Shown in pieces: positions 20,483-28,155 of a stretch of DNA of 64,000 nucleotides. Numbering within the stretch: the first letter of the stretch is position 1; each line of letters starts with the position of its first letter. Origin of the DNA: an uncultured Myxococcales bacterium (GTDB taxonomy: Bacteria > Myxococcota_A > UBA9042 > CAIXZC01); the NCBI GenBank assembly GCA_903895725.1, contig CAITUV010000074.1:1-64000 (forward strand), written 5' to 3'. A program made the translations under genes and the position numbers. Under the pieces are notes generated by a model. It did no database searches and had not been told where the DNA came from. It worked only from the letters and a program-made list of their open reading frames with translations.

Positions 20483-21142
20483 ATGGGGCCGACATCTGCC
20501 ATCAAGGTTCTGCTTGCGGACGACCATCGGATCATGTGCGACGGGCTCAAGCTGCTTCTCGAGCGTCATCCGGACGTCGCTGTGGTCGGCGTGGCTTTCG
20601 ATGGACGGGAAGCGGTGGCGATGACCCGTCGCCTGTCGCCGGACGTGGTCGTCATGGACGTGGCCATGCCGGAGCTCAACGGCATCGAGGCCACCCGGCA
20701 GATCCGGTCCGAGTGCCCTCAGACCCGCGTCATCGCCCTGTCCATGTATGCCGATCGCCGGAGCATCTCCGGGATGCTGACGGCCGGCGCCATCGGATAT
20801 CTCCTCAAGGACTGCGCCGCGGAAGAGCTGGCATTGGCCATACGGGCGGCGATGAGCGGCCGGAGCTTCCTCAGCTCCGAGGTGGCATCGCTGGTGGTGG
20901 GCGAGTTCACCCGCCAGGCAGCCAGTGCTCCGGCACCGGTAAGCCCGAGGCTGACGCCACGGGAGAACGAGGTGCTCCAGCTCATTGCCGAGGGACATGC
21001 CGCCTCCGAGATTGCCGATGCGCTCCACACGAGCCGCAAGACCGTGGAGACCCATCGTCGCCACATCATGGAGAAGCTGGGGCTTAGAAGCGTGGCCGAG
21101 CTGACCAAGTACGCCGTGCGTGAAGGGATCACATCTCTGTAG
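20483..21142 (+). CDS. NarL/FixJ-family response regulator
   Basis: A 219-residue regulator: receiver domain (1-125) with acidic pocket ADDH (Asp13, Asp14), phosphoacceptor Asp59 in VVVMDVAMPELNG, and conserved Lys in LLKDCA; then a LuxR-type helix-turn-helix (about 150-215, LTPRENEVLQLIAEG, SRKTVETHRRHIMEKLGL). It is the evident partner of the kinase just upstream. The start ATG 20483 follows a run of Gs acting as ribosome site (GAGGGGGG). Its targets cannot be read from the sequence; the divergent surface gene and its own operon are candidates. Confidence 0.92.
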   Translation: MGPTSAIKVLLADDHRIMCDGLKLLLERHPDVAVVGVAFDGREAVAMTRRLSPDVVVMDVAMPELNGIEATRQIRSECPQTRVIALSMYADRRSISGMLTAGAIGYLLKDCAAEELALAIRAAMSGRSFLSSEVASLVVGEFTRQAASAPAPVSPRLTPRENEVLQLIAEGHAASEIADALHTSRKTVETHRRHIMEKLGLRSVAELTKYAVREGITSL

Positions 21143-21175
21143 AGCCAGCCGACTTCCTGCGCCTTTGGAGCATGG

Positions 21176-21198
21176 GGCGTGCGCCTTGGGAGCACGCC
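21176..21198 (+). terminator. Weak hairpin after the response-regulator gene
   Basis: GGCGTGC (21176-21182) pairs with GCACGCC (21192-21198) over a 9-base loop, 34 bases after the regulator stop. There is no T-run, so intrinsic termination is uncertain. Confidence 0.25.
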
Positions 21199-21338
21199 GA
21201 AATCCGGCGGACCGCCTGTCGGATTCAGGGCCTGCCCGATAGTCGTCCTCCAGACGCCGTGGTATCCGATAACTGCAATCGCCCGGAGCGTTGCCCGGGG
21301 CTTTGCAGCAGAGGTTCTTACGGCGGAGGAGGAAGGTC

Positions 21339-21782
21339 ATGGCGAGCGACATCTTCGGCGATCTCACCGAGTGGGGGAGAGTGATCGAGCAGTTGGAGCA
21401 CCTGAGGGCCGAGCACCTCCTGGACGAGCACCAGGCCGGGCTGGCCAGAATCGTGCGCTACCGGGGCAACGCGAGACTGGTGGAGCACGTGCTCCGCTGG
21501 TCCACCGACATCGAGCAGGCCAACGACCTGCTGACTGCCGAGGTTGGCAACGTGCTGGCCGACCCGGATGCGGATTGGACGTTTCGGGTGCTGGCGGCCC
21601 GAGCCATGGGGCACCTGCTGAGCCATCGGCCACGGCAGACCAGCCCTTCCGGATTCGATGCGGAGCGGGCGGTCTCCATGATGGAGAGCCTGGTCGGACG
21701 GACCACCGTCCCGGTGCTGCAGGCCGCACTGACCGATGCCCTGGAGTCCGTCCGGGCGGCATCGAGCAAACGCCGCGGCTAG
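21339..21782 (+). CDS. Small helical hypothetical protein upstream of pnt genes
   Basis: A 147-residue soluble protein rich in alpha-helix (WGRVIEQLEHLRAEHLLDEHQ, VLAARAMGHLLSH). The spacing of helices around residues 30-140 is reminiscent of HEAT-like repeats, but no family is recognised. ATG 21339 is preceded by GGAGGAGGAAGG. It ends 42 bases before pntAA and is probably cotranscribed with the transhydrogenase genes; a functional link is not shown. Confidence 0.65.
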   Translation: MASDIFGDLTEWGRVIEQLEHLRAEHLLDEHQAGLARIVRYRGNARLVEHVLRWSTDIEQANDLLTAEVGNVLADPDADWTFRVLAARAMGHLLSHRPRQTSPSGFDAERAVSMMESLVGRTTVPVLQAALTDALESVRAASSKRRG

Positions 21783-21824
21783 CCCGGAAGGGGCCTGCCG
21801 CGGGCAAAGGGGAGGACATTGGAC

Positions 21825-23003
21825 ATGGAAACCAGGATGAAGATCGGCATTCCCAGGGAGATCATGCTGAACGAGCGGCGCGTGGCCGCGACCCCGGACA
21901 CGGTTGGGAAGATCGTGAAGTTGGGGTTCGACGTGATGATCGAGTCCGGAGCCGGAAGCGGCATATTCGCCCGGGACGAGCAATATGCAAAGGCCGGTGC
22001 CACGGTGGTCAGCTCGGTCGTGGAGCTGTTCGAGAAGGCGGACGTGATCTTGAAGGTCAAGCAGCCGGGGCTCAACCGCAGCACGGGAAAGCACGAAGTC
22101 GAGATGATGCGGCCCGGTTCCATGCTCGTCACGTTCCTGCACCCGGCATCGCCCACCAGCCGGGAATGCGTGGAGCGGCTGGTGAGCCGGAAGATTACGT
22201 CGTTCACGATGGACAGCATTCCGAGAACTCCCAGGGCGCAGGCCATGGACGCGCTGACCTCCATGAGCACGATCACCGGGTACAAGTCCGTGATCAGCGC
22301 TGCGGCCAGGCTCCCGATCTTCGTCCCCATGATGGGGACCGCCATCGGGATGCTGAAGCCGGCACGGGTGCTCGTGGTGGGGTGCGGCGTGGTGGGGCTC
22401 CAGGCCATAGCCACCGCCAAGCGGCTGGGGGCCGTGGTGGAATGTGCGGACATCCGCCCCGAAGCATGTGAGGAAGGGCGCAGCCTGGGCGGCAAGGTGG
22501 TCGGATTCGAGGTCCCGCCGGAGCTGGCACGGGGCGAAGGTGGGTACGCCCTCGCTCTGCCCAAGGAGTGGCTGGCCCGGGAGCGGGAAGCCCTGGCACC
22601 GTTCGTGGAGAATGCAGACGTCGTGATTCTCAGCGCGCTGGTTCCGGGGGAAGTGGCCCCCATCATCGTGACCGAGAAGATGGTCTCGAAGATGCGCCCC
22701 GGCTCCGTCATCGTCGACGTGTCGATCGACCAGGGGGGTAACTGTGAGCAGACGCGTCCCGGGGAGGAGACGGTGGTCCACGACGTGCTCGTCTCGGGCG
22801 TAGCGAACATCCCGGGCAGTGTGCCGGTGCACGCGACGCATCTGTATGCGACCAACATGGTGAATTTCGTCACGAACCTCTTTGCCGGCGGCCCACGGAA
22901 GATCAATTGGGACGACGAGATTGTCCGGGAGACGCTGGTCACCCGCGAGGGGAAGCTGGTTCACAAGGGGACGCTCAAGGCGCTCGGCGGGGCCGGGCGC
23001 TGA
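21825..23003 (+). CDS. pntAA: NAD(P) transhydrogenase subunit alpha part 1 (domain I)
   Basis: NAD(H)-binding soluble subunit of the proton-translocating transhydrogenase (392 residues). The N-terminus (KIGIPREIMLNERRVAATPD) is the AlaDH/PNT signature; the dinucleotide-binding fold carries VVGCGVVGLQAIATAKRLGA with GCGVVG at about residue 185, and the mobile-loop region is present. It transfers hydride between NADH and NADP+ together with domain III in PntB. ATG 21825 has GGGGAGG nine bases upstream, better than the TTG at 21819. It is split from the membrane part, as in Rhodospirillum-type enzymes. Confidence 0.95.
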   Translation: METRMKIGIPREIMLNERRVAATPDTVGKIVKLGFDVMIESGAGSGIFARDEQYAKAGATVVSSVVELFEKADVILKVKQPGLNRSTGKHEVEMMRPGSMLVTFLHPASPTSRECVERLVSRKITSFTMDSIPRTPRAQAMDALTSMSTITGYKSVISAAARLPIFVPMMGTAIGMLKPARVLVVGCGVVGLQAIATAKRLGAVVECADIRPEACEEGRSLGGKVVGFEVPPELARGEGGYALALPKEWLAREREALAPFVENADVVILSALVPGEVAPIIVTEKMVSKMRPGSVIVDVSIDQGGNCEQTRPGEETVVHDVLVSGVANIPGSVPVHATHLYATNMVNFVTNLFAGGPRKINWDDEIVRETLVTREGKLVHKGTLKALGGAGR

Positions 23004-23026
23004 CCGCCAATCGGGGAGGCGAGGGC

Positions 23027-23305
23027 ATGCAGGCGCTGTTGACACTGCTCGTGGTATTTGCCGGAGCGTTGCTGGCCGGATACATCATCATCTCACGGGT
23101 CCCGCCGCTCCTGCACACGCCGCTGATGTCGCTGACCAATGCGGTATCGGCCGTCACGGTGCTGGGGGCGCTGCTGGTCTTTGAAGAGGCTCCCGGTGTC
23201 GTGTTCGGCCTGCTGGGGGCGATCGCCCTGGCCACGGGGACCTTCAACGTGGTCGGAGGGTTCGCCATCACCGAGCGGATGCTCAAGATGTTCAAGAAGC
23301 ATTGA
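23027..23305 (+). CDS. pntAB: NAD(P) transhydrogenase subunit alpha part 2 (membrane)
   Basis: A 92-residue membrane protein with about three transmembrane helices (LLTLLVVFAGALLAGYIII, then a helix around AVTVLGALLVFEEA, then a helix around LLGAIALATGTFNVVGGF). It ends in KMFKKH. This is the small membrane subunit of the three-gene transhydrogenase, forming part of the proton channel (domain II) with PntB. GGGGAGG precedes the ATG at 23027; pntB follows after 15 bases. Confidence 0.95.
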   Translation: MQALLTLLVVFAGALLAGYIIISRVPPLLHTPLMSLTNAVSAVTVLGALLVFEEAPGVVFGLLGAIALATGTFNVVGGFAITERMLKMFKKH

Positions 23306-23320
23306 GAGGCGGGTTAGGTC

Positions 23321-24829
23321 ATGGATCCGATTACCCTGGTCGTGGAGTTGGTCATCATCCTGGTGTTCCTGGCGGGGTTCGGGCTGTTCCGATCGCCCGT
23401 GACCGCCCGGCTCGGGAACGGCGTGGCAGCGGCGGCATTTGCCGCGGCCTTCGCTTCGGTGCTGTTGCGACACGGAGTGACCTGGTGGGGGATCGTCGGT
23501 GCGGCGCTGGCCGTCGGTGCCGTGCTCGGCCTTGCGGTGGCACTCCGGGTTACCATGCTCCAGATTCCGGCGATGGTGGCATTCCAGCACGGTGCCGGTG
23601 CCGTGGCTGCGTTCCTGGTATCCATCGTGGAGCTGAATCGCGCAGCGGAAGACGGGGCGTCCATCGGCAAGTGGAGCGGCCTGGTCGGGCTGGTGCTCGG
23701 TGCGGCCACGTTCACCGCCAGCATGGTCGCCAGCGGAAAGCTGGCCGGACGCATCCGGCAAACTCCCGTTGTGCTGAAGGCGCACACGCCGTGGGTGGTG
23801 GCCACAGCGGCGGTCACGGGGGTAGTCCTGGTGGCAGCCGCACTGGGGGCCGGAGCGTGGCTCATGCCGGCCACCGCCGTCCTGCTGACGACCTCCATGG
23901 GGCTCGGAGTTCTCGTGGCCATCCGTGTCGGCGGCGCCGACATGCCGGTTCTCATCTCGTTCCTGAATGCTGCTGCGGGGCTGGCCGCGTCGTTCTGCGG
24001 CATCATCAGCGGCAGCAGACTGCTCATTGCGTGTGGGGCCACCGTGGCCGCATCGGGCACGATTCTCACGCTCGTGATGTGCAAAGCAATGAACCGCCAT
24101 TTTGCCGCCATCCTCTTGGGGGCAAAGGGGAGCGGGCCGGTCCGTGGTGCTGCCCGGGAGGAGTCCGGCGTCCCTGTCGGGACGACGGAGCCCAACCGGG
24201 AGGTTCCGACGGTCTCCTCGGACCGGCCCGCCTCCCCGACTTCCGATGAGGCGGAGCGGCTGCAGGCCCCTTCCGGGGGGGGCGACCCTCTGGAAAGGGC
24301 AGTCCAGGCAGCTCGGGGGGCTCGGCGGGTCCTGGTCGTTCCCGGGTATGGAATGGCCCTTGCCCAGGCCCAGTTCAAACTGGTCGAGCTGGCCAATCTG
24401 ATGGAGTCGCGAGGGGCCACAGTCGAGTTCGCCATCCATCCCGTCGCCGGTCGCATGCCGGGGCACATGAACGTGCTGCTGGCCGAAGCCGACGTGTCCT
24501 ACGACAAGCTGCTGGAGATGGAACAGGCCAACCCGCTCTTCCCCCAGTGCGACCTGGTCGTCGTTGTGGGGGCATGTGACGTCGTGAATCCGGCCGCAAT
24601 GGAGCGGGAGGGGACACCCATCTCCGGGATGCCCGTCTTCCCGGTCCGCCAGGCCCGGACCGTCGTGGTGTGCAACCTGGATGGCCGTCCGGGCTACTCC
24701 GGGGTGCCCAACACGCTCTACGAGGCGGACAACGCTGTGCTCCTGTTCGGCAATGCCCTGGAATCACTGGAACGCATTGTCGATGGCGTGCGCAACCAGG
24801 CCGGTGCAGCCGAGGGGGCGCAGACCTGA
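23321..24829 (+). CDS. pntB: NAD(P) transhydrogenase subunit beta
   Basis: A 502-residue subunit with domain II membrane helices (residues 1-265) and the NADP(H)-binding domain III (about 325-490), where VLVVPGYGMALAQAQ, HPVAGRMPGHMNVLLAEA, VGACDVVNPAA and DGRPGYSGVPNTLYE are conserved. It is longer than the E. coli protein (462) because the linker between domains II and III (about 265-320) is expanded and rich in Ser, Glu and Pro. With pntAA and pntAB it couples proton flow to NADPH formation. It ends 32 bases before the convergent methyltransferase gene. Confidence 0.95.
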   Translation: MDPITLVVELVIILVFLAGFGLFRSPVTARLGNGVAAAAFAAAFASVLLRHGVTWWGIVGAALAVGAVLGLAVALRVTMLQIPAMVAFQHGAGAVAAFLVSIVELNRAAEDGASIGKWSGLVGLVLGAATFTASMVASGKLAGRIRQTPVVLKAHTPWVVATAAVTGVVLVAAALGAGAWLMPATAVLLTTSMGLGVLVAIRVGGADMPVLISFLNAAAGLAASFCGIISGSRLLIACGATVAASGTILTLVMCKAMNRHFAAILLGAKGSGPVRGAAREESGVPVGTTEPNREVPTVSSDRPASPTSDEAERLQAPSGGGDPLERAVQAARGARRVLVVPGYGMALAQAQFKLVELANLMESRGATVEFAIHPVAGRMPGHMNVLLAEADVSYDKLLEMEQANPLFPQCDLVVVVGACDVVNPAAMEREGTPISGMPVFPVRQARTVVVCNLDGRPGYSGVPNTLYEADNAVLLFGNALESLERIVDGVRNQAGAAEGAQT

Positions 24830-24861
24830 ACCTCGGCCGGTCGTCCCTGCCGGGCGACGGC

Positions 24862-25743
24862 TCACCTCCCACCGTCCCGGACCACCCGGGGCGAAAAGCG
24901 ACTCAGCCGCCGAACCATCACTTCGATCGCTTCCGGGTTGTTGTCGACGAGGATTACGTTGCGGCCCAGCTCCGCCGCAGCTTCTCCGAACGAGCCGCTG
25001 CCGGCGAAGAAATCCAGCAGCAGATCCCCCGGGTTCGTGTGTACCTTAACGATGCGGCGCAAAATGCCGAGCGGCTTCTGGGTCGGGTAGCCGGTCTTCT
25101 CCTTGCCGGTGGGGCTCACGATGGTGTGCCACCAGGTATCTGTGGGGGTCTTTCCCCGGGCAGCCTTCTCCGGCCCCACCAGGCTGGGAGCCAGGTAAGG
25201 GATCCGGTCGATGGCAGGGTAGTTGAAGGTGTAGCGGGCGGAGTCCTTCGCGTACCACAGGATGTTGTCATGCTTGGCTGGCCAGCGGCTGCGGCTTCGG
25301 GCACCGTAGTCGTAGGCCCAGATGATCTCGTTGATGAAGGAGTCCCGCCCGAAGAGGCGATCCAGCGCCACTTTGGCGTAGTGAACTTCCCGGTAGTCGA
25401 GGTGCAGGAAAAGACTGCCGGCGGGCTTGAGGACCCGGTGCGCCTGGACCAGCCGGGGTTCGAGGAACCCGAGGTAGTCGTCGAACTGGTCTTCATAGGA
25501 CCGGGTTGCCAGAGGAACGGTGCGATACCGGCGGCCCTGGAAACCGACCCGATCTCCGGCCTCGTCCTGGACGGTGGACAGGGAGGTGTGACGCTGCGGT
25601 CCTCCGGTGTTGAACGGAGGATCGATGTAGATCAGGTCGACGGAGGCATCGGGCATGGCCTGAAGGTACGGCAGGTTGTCCTGCTCGTGGATCTCGACCC
25701 GCCCTGGATGCGGTGTGGAGGCGTCCTGCTTTGGTCTTAACAT
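24862..25743 (-). CDS. Beta-class DNA methyltransferase (N6-adenine or N4-cytosine), orphan
   Basis: A 293-residue DNA amino-methyltransferase. The catalytic motif IV DLIYIDPPFNTGG is near residue 40 and the S-adenosylmethionine-binding motif I LLLDFFAGSGSFGEAAAELG near residue 255. The order IV then I marks the beta class. TGYPTQKP and the following helix are also typical of this class. I use the ATG at 25743; an in-frame TTG at 25797 would add 18 residues, and neither has a good ribosome site. No restriction endonuclease gene is adjacent, so it is likely an orphan methyltransferase. Target sequence and base cannot be read here. Confidence 0.85.
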   Translation of the reverse strand: MLRPKQDASTPHPGRVEIHEQDNLPYLQAMPDASVDLIYIDPPFNTGGPQRHTSLSTVQDEAGDRVGFQGRRYRTVPLATRSYEDQFDDYLGFLEPRLVQAHRVLKPAGSLFLHLDYREVHYAKVALDRLFGRDSFINEIIWAYDYGARSRSRWPAKHDNILWYAKDSARYTFNYPAIDRIPYLAPSLVGPEKAARGKTPTDTWWHTIVSPTGKEKTGYPTQKPLGILRRIVKVHTNPGDLLLDFFAGSGSFGEAAAELGRNVILVDNNPEAIEVMVRRLSRFSPRVVRDGGR

Positions 25744-25833
25744 GCGATTGACTCGTGCTCGCTGGAGCGAAGCGTTTCTCCGCCCGTGATTGTCCAACGG
25801 AGTCTACACGCAAGCGAAGGGTCGGTTCAACCG

Positions 25834-26589
25834 TCAGCGTTCGTGCACGACGTGGAGCACCTGCTCGACGCTGCCATCCGAGGAGAAGACCGGGCAGCAC
25901 TGGCCGAGGAACGAACGCCCGGAGTGCCCGGGAAGAGAAAAGTCGCGTTCCACTACGGAGCCGCTCCGGATGCACTCCTCCACCATGCACACATCGCATT
26001 TCTGCGATCTTCCATGGACCAGGCTGCAGCACAGCGCTCCAACGGCCTTGCGGGGAAAGAGCTTGTCATGCGCGAAGCGGTTGGCCATCCTCACGAGGCG
26101 ATCCGGGCCGATGAGGAAGAGGGCAAAAGGAATGGCGTCCACGAGGCTTTCCCAACGGTCGGACATCGAGCGAAGGACGGTCATCGTCCGGTTACGCTGT
26201 AAGGCCAGACGAATTGAGCGGTCCAACTCGGCTGCTGTGACCCGGCCTCTGGGCAGGATGTCGTGGGCACCGAAGCGGACCGCTGCCTCGTGCCACCGGA
26301 CGTCCTCACATCCGGTCAGGATCAGGCAGGGAATGTCCGGGAAGGAAGTCACGACCTGGTGAACGGCAGCCAGATCCTCGCTTCCCGGGGGGGCGAGTCC
26401 CAGCAGAACCACATCGGCCGAAAGCCGGCCGGCCATCGACAGAGCGTCGGCCACCGAGTCCGAACAGTGAAGCCGCTTGTCCTCCTGCCCGAGCCCGGTG
26501 AGCGCCTTCCGGATTCGCTCGGCCTCGGGAGGATAGGGCTCTATGAGCACTGCGCTGTAGCCGCCGTCTCTCGATGAGTTTACCAACAT
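25834..26589 (-). CDS. Pseudo-receiver plus PAS-like regulator
   Basis: About 251 residues. The N-terminal half has a receiver fold (YSAVLIEPYPPEAERIRKAL, PCLILTGCEDVRW, FGAHDILPRG), but the phosphoacceptor aspartate is replaced: where LLDL is usual the sequence reads VVLLGLAPPG. The acidic pocket is also incomplete. The C-terminal half is PAS-like, with an embedded cysteine motif (CCSLVHGRSQKCDVC) of the HGxxxxC-x-x-C kind seen in PAS domains of anaerobic delta lineages. No output domain follows. ATG 26589 has GGAG upstream; ATG 26598 is an alternative. It lies downstream of the GAF-PAS-LuxR gene on the same strand. A phosphorylation-independent adaptor is inference. Confidence 0.7.
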   Translation of the reverse strand: MLVNSSRDGGYSAVLIEPYPPEAERIRKALTGLGQEDKRLHCSDSVADALSMAGRLSADVVLLGLAPPGSEDLAAVHQVVTSFPDIPCLILTGCEDVRWHEAAVRFGAHDILPRGRVTAAELDRSIRLALQRNRTMTVLRSMSDRWESLVDAIPFALFLIGPDRLVRMANRFAHDKLFPRKAVGALCCSLVHGRSQKCDVCMVEECIRSGSVVERDFSLPGHSGRSFLGQCCPVFSSDGSVEQVLHVVHER

Positions 26590-26748
26590 GGACTCCATTA
26601 CCCGCAGCAACAAACCAAGCAGGCAGAGGGTACATCGTGCTTCGACCCGAGCCAACCAACCCCTTTTGCGTACAGAATGCGTATGCTATGTACGTAGTCG
26701 GTCCGATGCCTGGTGGCCGGAAAGAGCGAAAAGGCGGAGGGCCTTGGA

Positions 26749-28134
26749 TTACTGCCCGTGGCCGAGGAACGAGGCCAGGTTGCCCCGTCCTCCCAGAAGG
26801 CCGAGCTTGCGGCGGATGCGGTTCCGGTAGGTCTCCACGGTGCGGTGCGAGAGGCCCATGGAGCGGCCGATCTCCTTGGAGGTCAGGCCGTGGCGGATCA
26901 TCTGGCAGATGGTGGTTTCCCGCGGGGAGAGCCGCTGCCCGGCCTGTTCCGGGAGCCGTCCTGCGGGAGCGGCAAGGTCGAGCAGCGAAGAGCGGAGCAG
27001 CTCGAGCTGCGGCCCAGATTCGGGGCCGCAGCGGAGGCGCAGCGTGTCGAGCATCGGCAGCAGCGTCGTGCGGACGTTGTCGGCCACGTTCTCGCTGAGG
27101 CGCTGCTTCTCGGCCGAAACCTGTTGCATCAGCTCGCGCAGGGCCAGGTTCTTCTGCTCCAGGAGAGCATTGCGCTCCGTCAGCTCTCGTTCCTTGTCCT
27201 TGAGCTGCGCTTCCGTGCGGAGGATGTGAGACACGTCCCGGGCCGCGGCCAGGACGAACAGCGTGGTTCCGTCGTGGCCCTTTTCCGGATAGAGGGTGAA
27301 GTCCAGCGTGAAAGTGCCCTTGGGGCCTGGAAGTTCGAACTGCGTCTTGCGGGGGCGGCCTGTCCGAAAGACCTCTTTCGCATTGCGCCTGACGAGGGTT
27401 GCCGCCTTGCGGGGAAGGACCCCGGATTCCCCAATTTTCTTTCCGAGCATTGCCTCCGGAGTGAGGTTCGAGAAGAGGGAAATGGCCGGGTTCACGTACC
27501 GGTAGTGCATGCCGGGATCAATGCGAATGAGGACATCGGCGGTGTTTTCCGCAAGGGCCCGGTAGCCGGCCTCGCTCTCCCGCAGGGCGGCCTCCGCCCG
27601 GCGTCGCTGGAGCGCTATGGCGGTTTGACGCAGGAGCGCGTCGACGAGGAGGGAGCTGGTCAGCCGGCCCCGACGGGGCATGAGGATCACGCAGTCACCC
27701 AGGAGACGACCGTTCCAGGTGAACCCCCGGGCGAGGATGTCGCCAAGCTCCAGGTGTGCCTCCACCTTGCCGCACACGTCGTGTGACCAGGAGCCCTTCA
27801 TGATGTCGTGCAGGCTCGGGACGTAGACCACTTTGCCTGAGGCGAGGTTCTCGAGAGCTTCGGGGTCGTTGAGAGGGACCCGCATGCCGATCGGGGAGCC
27901 GACCGGATAGGCCGCCAGTCTGGCAAGGATCTCCGGCTCGGCATCGAGGGCCTGGCAGGTCATCGTGCTGTCCGTGTCGTCAAACGAAGCGAGGGTGACG
28001 ATCCGGGCTCCCGATGCCAGCCGAAGCTGGCGGGCTGCGAATTCGTAGACCTCCTGATTGGAAGACAACCCTTCGAAGCGGGCTCCCGAGGCAACGAGAA
28101 ACTCGAGCGGGTCAACGGGGGGGTTCTTCTTCAT
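26749..28134 (-). CDS. GAF-PAS-LuxR transcriptional regulator
   Basis: A 461-residue one-component regulator: a GAF-like sensor domain (about 15-175), a PAS domain (about 185-310, YRALAENTADVLIRID, FVLAAARDVSHILRTE), a coiled coil (about 315-370, KDKERELTERNALLEQKNLA) and a C-terminal LuxR-type helix-turn-helix (RLSPRETTICQMIRHGLTSK, then SHRTVETYRNRIRRKLGL). No receiver or kinase domain is present. The coiled coil suggests dimerisation. It begins 21 bases after the peptidase-like lipoprotein gene and may be cotranscribed with it. Ligand and targets unknown. Confidence 0.82.
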   Translation of the reverse strand: MKKNPPVDPLEFLVASGARFEGLSSNQEVYEFAARQLRLASGARIVTLASFDDTDSTMTCQALDAEPEILARLAAYPVGSPIGMRVPLNDPEALENLASGKVVYVPSLHDIMKGSWSHDVCGKVEAHLELGDILARGFTWNGRLLGDCVILMPRRGRLTSSLLVDALLRQTAIALQRRRAEAALRESEAGYRALAENTADVLIRIDPGMHYRYVNPAISLFSNLTPEAMLGKKIGESGVLPRKAATLVRRNAKEVFRTGRPRKTQFELPGPKGTFTLDFTLYPEKGHDGTTLFVLAAARDVSHILRTEAQLKDKERELTERNALLEQKNLALRELMQQVSAEKQRLSENVADNVRTTLLPMLDTLRLRCGPESGPQLELLRSSLLDLAAPAGRLPEQAGQRLSPRETTICQMIRHGLTSKEIGRSMGLSHRTVETYRNRIRRKLGLLGGRGNLASFLGHGQ

Positions 28135-28155
28135 GGTGCCTGTGAATGGCGAGGC

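Noticed and set aside
24862..26598. Restriction-modification or defence island
   Set aside because: Only the methyltransferase is present. The neighbours are regulators, a transhydrogenase and surface proteins, none of a known defence type.
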